A DNA stretch of 64,000 bases from Nicotiana tabacum (GCF_000715075.1 NC_134094.1:80491120-80555119); one strand, 5' to 3'. Numbered from the stretch's first letter, positions 25,560-38,640 are shown. Notes: a model not told the origin generated them from the letters alone. Numbers and translations are program-made.

Positions 25560-25603
25560 ACCTGAAATTGATCGCGAGAGTGCTTGCTTGGAACCCTCGC
25601 CAT
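16606..25603 (-). CDS. RPAP3: RPAP3-like TPR co-chaperone (12 exons, 465 aa)
   Basis: RPAP3/SPAG1-type proteins link HSP70/HSP90 to the R2TP complex that assembles RNA polymerases and snoRNPs. Exons, from the start: 25603-25562, 23867-23769, 23215-23018, 22920-22796, 22708-22587, 22502-22420, 21842-21696, 18530-18417, 17601-17419, 17292-17198, 17109-17012, 16697-16606 (stop TAA). All introns are GT-AG and every phase closes. Residues about 111-215 hold three TPRs (GNEFFKQKKFKEAIDCYSRS, then AVAYANRAMAYLKIKR, then KAYSRRSTARKELGKL). Residues about 345-455 are the RPAP3 C-terminal domain (SAYQFEVSWRGLSGD, LPQIFKNALSAPMLMDI, ending EHTATLSALRLNYGL). The central part is low-complexity Ser/Thr/Lys. 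The length is close to what I recall for the Arabidopsis homologue. Intron 7 (3165 bp) carries a hAT element. Domain identity is sure; exact orthology is inferred. Confidence 0.9.
19305..20980. mobile_element. Non-autonomous hAT element in RPAP3 intron 7
   Basis: A perfect 21-base TIR (TAAGGGTGGCAAGTGGGCCGG at the left, its inverse at the right) is flanked by an 8-bp direct repeat ACCTAAAT (19297-19304 and 20981-20988). This is diagnostic of hAT insertion. About 150-190 subterminal bases at each side are packed with GGCCCGGGACCG-type repeats, the usual transposase-binding style. The 1.2-kb middle is almost pure A/T: TATA tracts and many copies of the palindrome ATCTTAAGAT. There is no transposase. 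Open frames over the GC-rich ends are Gly/Pro/Arg artefacts. Confidence 0.93.
24676..24765. repeat. 45-bp tandem repeat in RPAP3 intron 1
   Basis: GACATGACAT-(T/A)TTTTTGTGATAAATCAATA occurs at 24676 and again at 24721. Confidence 0.8.
25520..25555. repeat. (AG)n microsatellite beside the RPAP3 exon 1 donor
   Basis: About 17 AG units. On the gene strand it is (CT)n and begins only a few bases after the exon 1 splice donor CAG/GTATATT. Confidence 0.95.
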
Positions 25604-25872
25604 TGACGTCGAGCCTTGAGGATTCTCTGGATGTTTCCGGAGGGAGCTCTAAACTATTCTCCTGATTTTTTCTACATAAAGTTTGTTTCAGTTCAAAGAG
25701 TTGACAGTGATACAGACTCGAGAAGAATGGGGCACAATGATCCCTAAGTCTTGAACAAATTAAAAGATTTTGACCAAGTTTTGGTAATTAGGGGATAATT
25801 AAAATTTTTGGGGTTGAACTATAATTATTAAAAACTTATGAGTAGATATTAAAACTTCAACAATTATAAAAG
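25604..25872 (-). promoter_or_regulatory. 5' UTR and remaining proximal promoter of RPAP3
   Basis: Only 269 bases separate the start codon from the 3' LTR of the copia element. No clear TATA box stands out. Any more distal promoter sequence has been moved about 16 kb away (beyond 42147) by the nested insertions. Confidence 0.5.
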
Positions 25873-26235
25873 TGTTATAAAATATTAACCGTAAAGTAAA
25901 GACAAGTATAGAGAAAAACTGATATATTATTCAAACTTCAAACTTATGTACATAATGAACGGAAAACTCATTTATTTATAGAAGAAAGGAAGCAGTTGTG
26001 AGGCTTTTCAGGAAGCAGCTGCAAGGCTTTTCTTTAGCTGCTTATAAGTTGTCTGCATGAGTTGCTTGCAACATGCCTGTTTAATAAGAAGTTGCTCCAA
26101 ATCATTTCATTGAACTGCTTGCAACCTGCTTGTAGATAAACTTCAACAGAGTACTAAATGGATAATCTTTTTCAGGAAGATTATCTATAGCGGAGTAATA
26201 TATGAACATCCATAATATAATTATTTTCATAACAC
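25873..26235 (-). repeat. 3' LTR of the copia element
   Basis: 363 bases, matching 41779-42147 with scattered substitutions and short indels. It contains the run of GCAGCTG/GCTGCTTGCAA motifs shared by both copies. Confidence 0.9.
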
Positions 26236-26267
26236 TCCCCCTTGGATGTTCATTATAAGATAATGTG

Positions 26268-26427
26268 CCTCATTAAAACCTTAATAGGAAAAAATCCTGT
26301 GGGAAAAAATCCTAGTGAAGGAAAAAGAGTACACATATTTAGTAATACGCATTGCTAGCTGCCTCATTAAAACCCTTATAAGGAAAACCCTGTGGGAAAA
26401 AACCTTAGTAAGGAAAAAAGAGTACAT
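26268..26427 (-). repeat. Two direct copies of a 66-bp copia 3'-end repeat
   Basis: GCCTCATTAAAACC..., GTGGGAAAAAA and GGAAAAA(A)GAGTACA recur at 26268-26333 and 26361-26427, an offset of 93 bases. Such repeats are common between pol and the 3' LTR in plant copia elements. Confidence 0.8.
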
Positions 26428-26435
26428 CGCGTATT

Positions 26436-27690
26436 TTACTCCCCCTGATGAAAACCTTGTTTCAAATATTTAAGTCTCCGCATTCCAATCTTGTATACTA
26501 TCTTCTCAAAAGTTAAAGTTGGTAAAGATTTAGTGAATAAATCTGCCGGATTGTCACTTGAACGAATTTGTTGCACATCAATGTCACCATTTTTCTGAAG
26601 ATCGTGTGTGTAGAATAATTTTGGTGAAATGTGCTTCGTTCTATCTCCTTTTATAAATCCTCCCTTCAATTGGGTTATGCATGCAGCATTGTCTTCGTAT
26701 AAAATTGTGGGTCTTTTATCACATTCCAACCCTTATTTTTCTCGAATAAAATGAATCATTGATCTCAACCATATACACTCCCTACTTGCTTCATGAATAA
26801 CTATTATCTCAGCATGATTTGAAGAAGTAGCAGCAATAGATTGCTTTGTGAAGCGCCATGATATGACAATACCTCCACATGTAAACACATACCCAATTTG
26901 AGATCGAACTTTATGGGGATCGGATAAATAACCTGCATCTGCATAACCAACAAGATCTGCACTACCTTTGTTAGCATAAAACAAACTCATATCAAGAGTT
27001 CCCTTTAAATATCGCAATATATGCTTAATCCCATTCCAATGTCTCCGTGTAGGAGAAGAGCTATATCTTGCTAGTAAATTAACAGAAAATGCTATGTCAG
27101 GCCTTGTAGCATTAGCAAGATACATAAGTACACCAATTGCACTAAGATAGGGTGTTTCAGGACCAAGGAGTTCCTCATCCTCTTCTGGAGGTCAGACCTT
27201 ATTCACTTCAAGTGATCGAACAATCATTGGTGTACTCAATGGGTGCGCTTTGTCCATGTAAAAGCGTTTTAAGACCCTTTATGTATAGGAAGATTGATGG
27301 ATAAAGATCTTGTCTGCTAAATGTTGAATTTGTAAACCAAGACAAAGTTTTGTCTTTTCAAGATCTTTCATCTCAAATTCTTTCTTAATATATTCAATTG
27401 CCTTTTGGAGCTCTTCTGGAGTTCCAACAAAATTTATATCACCAATATAAACAGCAAATATAACAAATTTTGATGCCATAAAAATATATGGACAAATAAC
27501 ATTATTTATGTAACCTTCTTTCAACAAATATTCACTAAGACGATTATATCACATGCACCCAGATTGCTTTAAACCATACAAAGATCTTTGTAATCTGATT
27601 GAATACATTTTCCGAAATTTTGAATTTGCTTCAGGCATTTTAATCCTTCAGGGATCTTCATATAGAATTAATCAAATGAGTCATATTTAA
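26436..27690 (-). pseudogene. Copia reverse transcriptase / RNase H remnant
   Basis: Reading on the minus strand, conserved copia blocks appear in broken frames: an IPEG/MPEA-type and SLYGLKQSGCM-like stretch near 27550-27650; the RT part with VYIGDINFVGTPEE (27279-27527), where the usual YVDD catalytic box is altered to YIGD; then TRPDIAFSVNLLARYSSSPT and HWNGIKHILRYLKGT (26733-27125); and the RNase H end ILYEDNAACITQL, KHISPKLFYTHDLQ, DNPADLFTKSLP (26436-26729). Stops and frameshifts separate the blocks. It is non-functional. Confidence 0.85.
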
Positions 27691-27989
27691 ATGGCATGAC
27701 ATCTTCAGATGTCTGGACTACAGGTCCGATCCTCACAATCTTTTATAATATTGTGCACTATATTGTATCAAATATATCGTCGACGATCATTTCGTATCAG
27801 TTCGTAAGCGACATAACTTGTTGAGATCTCATCACTTTCTTTATTTTCAGGTACCTGAACTTCTTCCGGAGTTTCATGAAATGTTATGTCGTGGGCTCTT
27901 CCAGAGCTTATTTCCTCCTTATTATGATCATTTTGATCATTTGCTCATATTCTTTCAAGGATTGTTACCTTTGTAATCGATTGGTCTAC

Positions 27990-30650
27990 TGTGAGACCCC
28001 AGATATTTCTCTCTTCTCTTATGTAATATACGTAACGTGGCGTGATTATATTAAGTATATATGATTGGGTATAGCACATTGGGAGAATAAGACTGAAAAT
28101 GTGTGATAATATCAAGGAACTGAACTAAAGCTTTAAGTCAAAGGAATCCCTTAAACAAAGGTTCATGGTTAAAGAAATGGCCCGGGTAGCACCCCCCGCG
28201 TTCGGAAGGTTTAAGTTAACTTGCACCTGTGGGATAAGACTAAGAGTATATAATATGCTAAGAATAATGTGTTATGAGGTATTATAATATCACACTGGTC
28301 ACATGTTAAGTTTTGGAGTCAAGCAAGTTGCGAAATAAAGGTCGGCAAAAGTTATCGTAAATTTCTCTAATAAATTTTCTAAACTTTAGGTCAAATGTAT
28401 CAGATCATTTCTCCCAATATATAAAGAGTTATGGGACTCACAACCTACCAAATCGAAGGTCTACGAGTCTAGTTTGCAACCAAATAAATCTCACATCAAA
28501 CCGACATTGGAGTAAAAAGTTATGACTATTTAACCGCGGACTGTCCGGGCTAAAATTGGGTCGCGAACAGGGTGGGGTCAAACAAGTGGTATAAGTCGGA
28601 AAATCCGACTTTTAAGACCCCAAAACATTTCATCTTCATCCCAAAACAGTGAGAAAGCTTAAGAGAGGGTTTCATGGTGTTCTTGAGTGATTAATGTGCA
28701 TTTTTAACGATTTCTATTGTTAAAGTTTGCCCCCGTGCCTAGAAGCGCAATCTCTACGCTTTGCAATCGTTTCCCCCTTCTATTAGCTGTGTTTGGAGCT
28801 ATTTTTGGAAGATAGAAAATTGTTGTTCTTGCTGGTTCTTCAGGATTTATACTTGGTTTGCCAAGGTAATCATCTTGGGACTCTTTTATGATCGTTTTTA
28901 CAAAGTTCTACGGGCGTTTCGTCAAGTTAGGGTCATATGGCAAATCTGCTGATTTAAACTCATTTATGAACTGCTTATATATGTGTATAAGCTGCATATA
29001 TATAGTGGTTTCGAAGCTTAGGACGTAAGGAACAACTTTCGTGAAGGAACTACAGGCATTCGGACGTTCGTTGGAGAGGTATGTTAAGGCTAAGCTTCGT
29101 CCTTCCTTTTAGCACGAATTTTGGAAAATTCCTAAGACGCCAAATGTGATATTTTACTATTCTGTTGCTAGAAAGACCTTCTGTGAAAGGCATTGGTATC
29201 GTAGCTGAAGTGTTTTCATGATGCTATTAGGTTGATATTCCACTCGTTCGGTTAAAAAGGGTATTCGACATCTATATATATCATTTGTCGGCTTTCTTAA
29301 ATATATGTTCATATATATGAATTCTTATTCGTCTTTGGGTTGTGTGACTTAAAAATAAAGGCATTTAGTATTTGCGATCGGTCCTTCTTCCTTGTTAAAG
29401 TGTATTTTAAAATCTCTAAAGTGACACGTCGATTTCAAAATTTTCAAATATAATTTTTATGTTTAAACTACTAAAACATTTGATTTTTTTTTTTGAAATA
29501 CTTTTTTTTACTAATTATCAAGAAATCAGGTATAAGGACTAAGTGAAGCACCTTAAGCTTTTTATGAACATATTCAGAGTTAAGTTATCTTTCTAAAAGT
29601 CGAGTTAAGTTTTCAAACTTATTAAAAAAGATATGAGGTTCCACGAGACATTTGTATGCGATACGAAGGTGATTATGAGATTATGAGAATAAGAGTACCA
29701 AGGTTGGCTAAGTTCTTGTTATGGCCTATTATGTGCATTCAAAGTTCATATCATACATGACATATTATGCATGGACTTCGAGCTATAATCGGAGGTAAGG
29801 GGCCTATTTGCCCGAAAGACTATATATATTGTACAGATGGCCACAGGTTGGCAATATGATACCGGTTAGCTATCGGGAGAGACCGCCATTGCTAGCATTT
29901 GGTTGGGTATGTCATGCATTTACATCAATATATATGTATTCACGACATACGATTACACGGGCATACCATGCATATTTTAATACTATGAGGTCGGATGTCG
30001 GCCATGGAAGCTAATCAGAGTTTCAGTGTCAGGTGGTATCTTTATTACCTTTTTACATCAGCTATGTATGATTCTACTTTCTGCCTTACATACTAGTATA
30101 TTTTTATTCGTATTGATGTCCCGTTGCCTGGGGACACTGCATTTTTGTTTCGTGCGTGCAGGTCCAGGTAGGGACTCTGATCGACCCCTCCGCTAGGATT
30201 TCGGGGTTCAGCTGTGAGTTGGTAAGCTCCACCTCTTCCTGGAGCTTTCATAGGATGGTTACTTTTGTTGTACGGTTTGGGTATAGTTGGGGCCTTATCC
30301 CGACAGTGCTTATGACACTCTTAGAGGCTATTGTGGATACAATATTCTGGGTTTTTTTTTTGCTGCTTTCAGTCTCCAGCCCATAGGCTTGGCATGTATA
30401 TATAGGCATGTATGCTTTCAGTCGCGGCCTCGTCAGCCAGCTAATATTTTATTATTTTGGCTTGTCTACCTATGTTTATATGGCTTATTGTTATTCATGT
30501 CATAACCTTACGGTACAGGCTTAGTATTTCAGATGTTGTGCTGCCCGATCTGTTGGGCCCCCAGTCTAGTTAGATAGTATGTTTAGTGGCTAACTCGATC
30601 GAATACAGTATCGAGTGCCAGTCGTGCCTCCCCTAGTTTGGGGCGTGACA
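27990..30650 (+). repeat. 5' LTR of the gypsy element
   Basis: 2661 bases. Compared with the 3' copy it differs by scattered substitutions and a few short indels (for instance it lacks the ATGAGCCA present near 37675). Open frames inside, such as the one at 29808, recur in the other LTR and are not genes. Confidence 0.95.
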
Positions 30651-30653
30651 AAC

Positions 30654-30666
30654 TTGGTATCAGAGC
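30654..30666 (+). other. Primer-binding site of the gypsy element
   Basis: TTGGTATCAGAGC, complementary to the 3' end of initiator methionine tRNA, lies 3 bases after the 5' LTR. Confidence 0.85.
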
Positions 30667-30903
30667 AGGTCGTATCCCAGGGAGTCCACAAGCCGTGTCT
30701 AGTAGAGTCTTGCTTATGGGTGTATTGTGCACCACACTTATAATCAGGAGGCTATGAGGCATTTAGGAATGGTTACATTTCTTTCAATTAATAGATCGTG
30801 ATATAGAGCGAAGTTATAAGAACATATGAAATCTAAATCGTGCTTTGTGTTTCCTATCTAACAGGCTACCTATGCTCAGGAGATGGCACAGCGATAGATA
30901 GGT

Positions 30904-33900
30904 ATGGATCCGGGAGAAGGTACCAGTCGTTCCCCACCGGGTCAGAGGGATAGATTTCCCTTAGAGGCTCACAGTGAGTCTCCAGTACCCCTAGTTTCAG
31001 CTTCCCCAGCACTTGTTAGAGCCCAGGGAGATGCAGTACCCCCAGCCTCACTAGTTCCATTGGTACCTGAGGCAGCTAGAGACACAGGACCTCCAGCACC
31101 TATTGTTCCCCCATCAGAGACTGGGGAGCAGGGGATGAGGGAGGCTGTTCAGTTGCTGACTAGGATGGTTTCTATTCATGAGCGACAACTAGAGTCAGGA
31201 GCAGATGCCTGGAGAGATCGGATAGGAAGCTCGACGGTACGAGAGTTTCTTCACTTGGCCCCTCCATTATTTACAGGATCCAGTTTCACTGAGGATCCCC
31301 AGGACTTTATAAACCATATGTATATAGTATTGAGGGTGATGCATGCCTCCGTCACCGAGGCTATGGAGTTGGCTTCTTTTCGACTACGTGATGTAGTCGT
31401 CCTATGGTATGAGGCATGGGAGAGATCTAGAGGACCTGATGCTCCGCCAGCAGAGTGGGAGGACTTCTCTGAGGCTTTTTTAGCCCATTATTTGCCACGG
31501 GAGGTTCGGGAGGCCCGTCTTGACCAGTTTCTTAGCCTAAAGCAGGGGGATATGAGTGTGAGGGATTATAGCCATAAGTTTAATTCTTTGGCAAGATATG
31601 CACCAGATATAGTACGTACCATGAGGGCTAGAGTTCATCATTATGTGGATGGTTTGGGGGATCATCTGATTAGAGACTGTAGGTTTGCATCCCTATCGGA
31701 TGATGTAGATATTTCCCGCATACAGGCTTTCGCTCAGACTACAGAGGACCTTTCCCGTCGGATTCGTGATACTCGCAGGGATAGGGAGCAGAGTAAGAGG
31801 GCTCGTACTATGGGGTCTTATAGGGAGCCACGAGTTGATTTTAGGCCCCCACTCCATCGATATCCACCTCGGTCAGCAGGTAGTTTCCCACCACAGATGC
31901 AGGGCCAGCGGTTTGATCGTTATATTCAGTCAGGACCGGGGCAGAGCTCAGGCCAGCCTGAGGGCCGTCGACAGGAGCGTTCTGCACAGATGAGACAGCT
32001 TACTCCTCCATGTACTCAGTGCGGTAAGCTGCACACCGGGCAATGTAGACAGGGTTCGAGTGCATGTTTTCATTGTGGGCAGACAGGACATTATATTAGC
32101 CGGTGCCCGGGGTTAGGCAGAGGTACACCAGCTCAGCCTTCAGGATTCACAGCAGCCTCTTCGCCCTCAGTCCGTGCTCCCCGACCAGGTCCACAGTCTA
32201 CTCAGGGCCGTGGTAGGGGGAGAGGTGGAGGAGACACCTCAGGTTCTAGTGGTGGCCAGAATCGCTTTTATGCACTCACAGGCCGACATGATTCAGAGGC
32301 ATCCCCAGATGTTGTCACAGGTATATTGACAATACATTCTCATGCCATTTATGCATTGATGGATCCCGACTCTACATTTTCATATATTACTCCATTTATT
32401 GCTGGTAAGCTTGACATGAGATCTGAGTTGTTGCCACAGCCAGTTGAGGTGTCTACGCCAGTTGGCGACTCTATTGTAGCTAATCATGTCTATCGAGATT
32501 GTACAGTGTTAATTAATGACCATCCAACCTCTGTTGATTTAGTTGAATTGGTTATGCTAGACTTCGATGTCATTATGGGTATGGATTGGTTGGCAGCTTG
32601 TTATGCTAATATTGATTGTCGTGCAAAGTTGGTCCGATTTCATTTTCCTGGTGAGCCTGTCCTTGAATGGAAAGGTAATGTAGCCACGCCCAAGGGTAAG
32701 TTTATTTCATACCTTAGGGCTCGGAAGTTTATTGCTAAAGGTTGTATATACCATCTGGTTCATGTTAGGGATATAGATAAGGAGCCAGCGACTCTTCAGT
32801 CGGTTCCTATTGTGAATGAATTCCCGACGGTATTCCCTGACGAGCTTCCAGGAATTCCCCCCGAAAGGGAAATCGATTTCGCTATAGATTTGCTTCCTGA
32901 TGCGCAGCCTATATCCATTCCTCCCTACAGAATGGCTCCTGCAGAGCTAAGGGAATTGAAGGAACAACTGAAGGACTTGCTCGATAAAGGCTTTATTAGG
33001 CCAAGTACATCCCCATGGGGGTGCTCCGGTGCTCTTTGTTCGAAAGAAAGATGGCTCCTTGCGGATGTGCATTGACTACAGGCAACTAAATAAAGTCACT
33101 ATCAAGAATAAGTATTCTCTTCCACGGATTGATGACTTGTTCGACCAGTTACAAGGTGCCAAATGCTTTTCGAAGATCGACTTGTGATCCGGTTATCATC
33201 AGCTACGAGTCAGGGATATTGATATCCCAAAAATAGCATTTAGGACGAGGTATGGCCATTTTGAATTCCTTGTCATGTCTTTCGGGCTTACAAATGCCCC
33301 AGCAGCCTTTATGGATCTTATGAACCGAGTATTCAAACCATTCTTTGATGAATTTGTGATTGTGTTTATTGACGATATCCTGATATATTCGCGATCGGAA
33401 GCCGAGCATGCGGACCACTTGCGAGCTATATTACAAACTCTCCAAGACTACAGGTTATATGCTAAATTCTCTAAATATAAATTTTGGCTAACTTCTGTAG
33501 CTTTTCTTGGTCATGTTATTACCGGCGATGGTATCAAGGTTGATGGCCAAAAGATTGAAGCTGTGATGACTTGGCCGAGGCCCTTGAATCCGACAGAGGT
33601 TCGTAGCTTTTTAGGCTTGGCAAGGTATTACCGAAGGTTTGTGGAGGGATTTTCCTCTATCTCTGCACCATTGACGAAACTGATACATAAGGGAGCTAAG
33701 TTTCAGTGGACTGAGGCATGTGAACAAAGTTTTCAGGAACTAAAGAAAAGGCTTACTACGGCACCTGTCTTGACTCTTCCGGATGGCACCGAGGGTTATG
33801 TTGTATATTGTGATGCCTCGAGAATTGGCCTAGGTTATGTTCTTATGCAGCATGGTAAGGTTATCGCGTACGCCTCCAGACAGTTGCGAAAACATGAACA

Positions 33901-35708
33901 GAACTATCCTACGCACGATCTTGAGTTAGCCGTAGTTGTATTTGCCCTAAAGATTTGGCGGCATTATCTATATGGGGTTCATATTGATGTTTTCACAGAC
34001 CACCAGAGCCTTCAGTATTTATTTAAACAGAGGGAGCTGAACCTACGACAAAGAAGATGGCTAGAATTACTAAAGGACTATGATGTTGATATTTTATATC
34101 ATCCCGGCAAAGTTAATATTGTTGCTGATGCCCTTAGCCGGAAGTCCATGGGCAGTTTAAGCCATGTTGAAGCTGATAAGGTCAAGATGACCAAATATCT
34201 ATGCCAGCTAGCTAGTTTGCAGGTGCGTTTGGTAGATGCAGAAGGTGGACGCATTCTCGTTCAGAATACGGCAAAATCTTCTTTTGTTACTGAAGTGAAA
34301 GAGCGACAACACGAGGATCCTGAGCTTATAAAGCTGAGGGAAAGTATTCCACAGCAGCGACAACCTTTATTTGAGCTAACTGGAGATGGAGTCCTTACCA
34401 GGGCCGCTTATGTGTACCGTCAGTAGGAGAGCTCCGTGCCAAGATTCTTTCAGAGGCCCATTATTCTAGATATGCAGTTCATCCCGGAGCAACAAAGATG
34501 TATCGGGACCTTCGACAAATCTATTGGTGGAATGGAATGAAAAAAGATATCGCGGAGATGGTAGCCCAATGTCCCAACTGCCAGCAAGTTAAAGCCGAAC
34601 ATCAGAGGCCTGGAGGCCTAACTCAGTGTATTGAGCTTCCATTATGGAAATGGGACATGATAAATATGGACTTCATCACTGGTTTGCCTCGCACTCCACG
34701 GAGGTATGATTCTATTTGGGTAATTATTGATAGGCTTACAAAATCTGCTCATTTCCTGCCAGTCAGGACGACATATTCAGCTGAGGATTATGCCAAGTTT
34801 ACATTCGAGAGATTGTTCACCTTCACGGAGTGCCATTATCTATTATCTCTGATCGAGGGGCTCAATTTACAACATATTTTTGGAAATCTTTTCAAAAGGG
34901 TCTAGGCACGCAGGTAAATCTTAACACCGCTTTTCATCCGCAAACTGATGGACAGGCAGAGCGTACTATTCAGACAGTTGAGGATATGTTACGTGCCTGC
35001 ATGCTAGATTTTAAAGGAAGTTGGGATGATCATCTACCTCTTATTGAGTTCGCTTATAATAACAGCTTCCAAGCTAGTATTCAGATGGCTCCTTATGAAG
35101 CACTATACGGGCGGAAGTGTAGGTCGCCGATCGGTTGGTTCGAGGTCGGGGAAGCAGAGTTGCTAGGTCCTAACTTAGTCCAGCAAGCAATGGAAAAGGT
35201 AAAACTTATTAGAGACCGGCTGCGTACAGCACAAAGTCGGCAAAAGTCTTATGCAGATATTCGACGACGAGACTTAGAGTTTGATGTAGAAGATTGGGTT
35301 TTCCTGAAAGTATCGCCTATGAAGGGCGTCATGCGATTTGGAAAGAAGGGGAAGCTCAGCCCCAGGTATGTTGGACCGTATAAGATTATTCGGAGAATTG
35401 GTAGGGTGGCGTACGAGCTTGATTTGCCTTTAGAATTGGAAGCAGTCCATCCTGTGTTTCATGTATCTATGTTGCGGAAGTGCATTGGAGATCCTTCACG
35501 TATTACGCCCATTGAGGATATTCACATTGCTGAAGACTTATCTTATGCAGAGGTACCAGTAGTTATTTTAGATCGGCAGGTAAGGAAGCTTCGAACTAAA
35601 GAAGTGGCTTCCGTGAAAGTGTTATGGCGAAATAACAACATCGAGGAAATGACCTGGGAAGCTGAGGAGGAAATGAGGAAGAAGTACTCCCACCTATTTA
35701 CGACTTAA
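30904..35708 (+). pseudogene. Gypsy gag-pol polyprotein, interrupted
   Basis: The ATG at 30904 opens gag with a retrotransposon gag domain ([19 protein letters not shown]...). A CX2CX4HX4C zinc knuckle follows at 32065-32106. The protease motif near 32353 reads LMDPDSTFS, where a glycine is usual after Asp-Pro. RT ends with FIDD at 33365-33376, then RNase H ([26 protein letters not shown]), then integrase (H2C2 finger about 34446-34590, MDFITGLP, IISDRGAQFT). The C-terminus, about 35560-35700, is chromodomain-like. Breaks: a one-base gain in the G run at 33017-33021, a TGA at about 33184 replacing the Arg of DLRSGY, a one-base loss near 34400, and a one-base loss near 34800. The element cannot make a full polyprotein. 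Confidence 0.92.
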
Positions 35709-35952
35709 GGTGAGTCGCATTTAAATAATTGCCAATTATTTCTTTACAGCAACTTAATTGGATTTTAAATGACTTGAAAGTACAATTTAAATTTTTTATT
35801 GCGAGATAGCTATACGAAACCTAGTAGTTGGAATCTTCAGAATTTGATTTATGCTTTGCAAATCTAACAAATATAGCCTCGTAAATAACGTATTAGCGGA
35901 CAAGAAATGAAACCAAGGAATTGACTTGAACCATTCGCGGACGAATGTTCTT

Positions 35953-35964
35953 AAGGGGGGGAGA
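35953..35964 (+). other. Polypurine tract of the gypsy element
   Basis: AAGGGGGGGAGA lies directly before the 3' LTR start at 35966 and would prime plus-strand DNA synthesis. Confidence 0.85.
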
Positions 35965-35965
35965 C

Positions 35966-38640
35966 TGTGAGACCCCAGGTGTTTCTCTCTTCTCTTACGT
36001 AATATACGTAACGTGGCGTGGTTATATTAGGTATATATGATTGGGTATAGCACATTGGGAGAATAAGACTGAAAATGTGTGGTAATATCAAGGAACTGAA
36101 CTAAAGCTTTAAGTCAAAGGAATCCCTTAAACAAAGGTTCATGGTTAAAGAAATGGCTCGGGTAGCACCCCGTGTGTTCGGAAGGTTTAAGTTAACTTGC
36201 ACCTGTGGGATAAGACTAAGAGTGTATAATATGCTAAGAATAATATGTTATGAGGTATTATAATATCACACTGGTCACATGTTAAGTTTTGGAGTCAAGC
36301 AAGTTGCGAAATAAAGGTCGGCAAAAGTTATCGTAAATTTCTCTAATAAATTTTCTAAACTTTAGGTCAAATGTATCAGATAATTTCTCCCAATATATAA
36401 AGAGTTATGGGACTCAAAACCTACCAAATCAAAGGTCTACGAGTCTAGTTTGCAACCAAAGAAATCTCACATCAAACCGACATTGGAGTAAAAGGTTATG
36501 ACTGTTTTACCGCAGACTGTCCGGGCTGAAATCGGGTCGCGAACCGGGTCGGGTCAAACAAGTGGTATAAGTCGGAAAATCCGAATTTTAAGACTCCAAA
36601 ACATTTCATCTTCATCCCAAAACAGTGAGAAAGCTTAAGAGAGGGTTTCATGGTGTTCTTGAGTGATTAAGGTATGCTTTTAACGATTTCTATCGTTAAA
36701 GTTTGCCCCCGTGCCTAGAAACGCAATCTCTATGCTTTGCAATCATTTTCCCCTTCTATTAGCTGTGTTTGGAGCTATTTTTGGAAGATAGAAAATTGTT
36801 GTTCTTGCTGGTTCTTCAGGATTTATACTTGGTTTGCCAAGGTAATCATCTTGGGACTCTTTTATGATCGTTTTTACAAAGTTCTACGGGCGTTTCGTTA
36901 AGTTAGGGTCATATGGCAAATCTGCCAATTTAAACTCATTTATGAACTATTTATAGGTACGTATAAGCTGCATATATATAGTGGTTTTGAAGCTTAGGAC
37001 GTAAGGAACAACTTTCGTGAAGGAACTACAGGCATTCGGACGTTCGTTGGAGAGGTATGTTAAGGCTAAGCTTCGTCCTTCCTTTTAGCACGAATTTTGA
37101 GAAATTCCTAAGACGCCAAATGTGATATTTTACTATTCTGTTGCTAGAAAGACCTTCTGTGAAAGGCATTGGTATCGTAGCTGAAGTATTTTCATGATGC
37201 TATTAGGTTGATATTCCACTCGTTCGGTTAAAAAGGGTATTCGACATCTATATATGTCATTTTGTCGGCTTTCTTAAATATATGTCCATATATATGAATT
37301 CTTATTCGTCTTTGGGTTGTGTGACTTAAAAATAAAGGCATTTAGTATTTGCGATCAGTCCTTCTTCCTTGTTAAAGTGTATTTTAAAATCTCTAAAGTG
37401 ACACGTCGATTTCAAAATTTTCAATTATAATTTTTATGTTTAAACTACTAAAACATTTGATTTTTTTTGAAATACTTTCTTTTACTAATTATCAAGAAAT
37501 CAGGTATAAGGACTAAGTGAAGCACCTTAAGCTTTTTATGAACATATTCAGAGTTAAGTTATCTTTCTAAAAATCGAGTTAAGTTTTAAAACTTATTAAA
37601 AAAGATATGAGGTTCCACGAGACATTTGTATGAGATACGAAGGTGATTATGAGATTATGAGAATAAGAGTACCAATGAGCCAAGGTTGGCTAAGTTCTTG
37701 TTATGGCCTATTATGTGCATTCAAAGTTCATATCATACATGACATATTATGCATGGACTTCGAGCTATAATCGGAGGTAAGGGGCCTATTTGCCCGAAAG
37801 ACTATATATATTGTACAGATGGCCACAGGTTGGCAATATGATACCGGTTAGCTACCGGGAGAGACCGCCATTGCTAGCATTTGGTTGGGTATGTCATGCA
37901 TTTACATCAATATATATGTATTCACGACATACGATTACACGAGCATACCATGCATATTTTATTACTATGAGGTCGGATGTCGGCCATGGAGGCTATCAGA
38001 GTTTCAGTGTCAGGTGGTATCTTTATTACCTTTTTACATCAGCTATGTATGATTCTACTTTCTGCCTTACATACGAGTACATTTTTATTCGTACTGATGT
38101 CCCGTTGCCTGGGGACACTGCATTTTTGTTTCGTGCGTGCAGGTCCAGGTAGGGACTCTGATCGACCCCTCCGCTAGGATTTCGGGGTTCAGCTGTGAGT
38201 TGGTAAGCTCCACCTCTTCCTGGAGCTTTCATAGGATGGTTACTTTTGTTGTACAGTTTGGGTATAGTTGGGGCCTTATCCCGACAGTGCTTATGACACT
38301 CTTAGAGGCTATTGTGGACACAATATTCTGGGTTTCTTTTTTTGCTGCTTTCAGTCTCCAGCCCATAGGCTTGGCATGTATATATAGGTGTGTAGGCATG
38401 TATGTCTTCAGTCGCGGCCTCATCGGCCAGCTAGTATTTTATTATTTTGGCTTGTCTACCTATGTTTATATGGCTTATTATTATTCATGTCATAACCTTA
38501 CGGTACAGGCTTAGTATTTCAGATGTTGTGCTGCCCGATCTGTTGGGCCCCCAGTCTAGTTAGCTAGTATGTTTAGTGGCTAACTCGATCGAATACAGTA
38601 TCGAGTGCTAGTCGTGCCTCCACTAGTTTGGGGTGTGACA
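35966..38640 (+). repeat. 3' LTR of the gypsy element
   Basis: 2675 bases, near-identical to 27990-30650, ending GGGGTGTGACA before the TCTAC duplication. Confidence 0.95.

Larger units (their letters stand above)
27990..38640 (+). mobile_element. Ty3-gypsy element, Tekay/Del chromovirus type
   Basis: Two long LTRs (27990-30650 and 35966-38640, TGTGAGACCCC...GTGACA) flank a gag-pol region. A perfect 5-bp duplication TCTAC (27985-27989 and 38641-38645) marks the insertion into the copia element. The domain order gag, protease, RT, RNase H, integrase, C-terminal chromodomain-like stretch, together with 2.7-kb LTRs, fits the Tekay/Del chromoviral clade. The LTRs are nearly identical by eye, so the insertion is comparatively young, but gag-pol already carries several disabling changes. 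Confidence 0.95.

Noticed and set aside
29808..38514. Open frames repeated in both gypsy LTRs (starts 29808 and 37790, and others)
   Set aside because: Their presence in both LTRs is explained by LTR duplication; no protein family is recognised.
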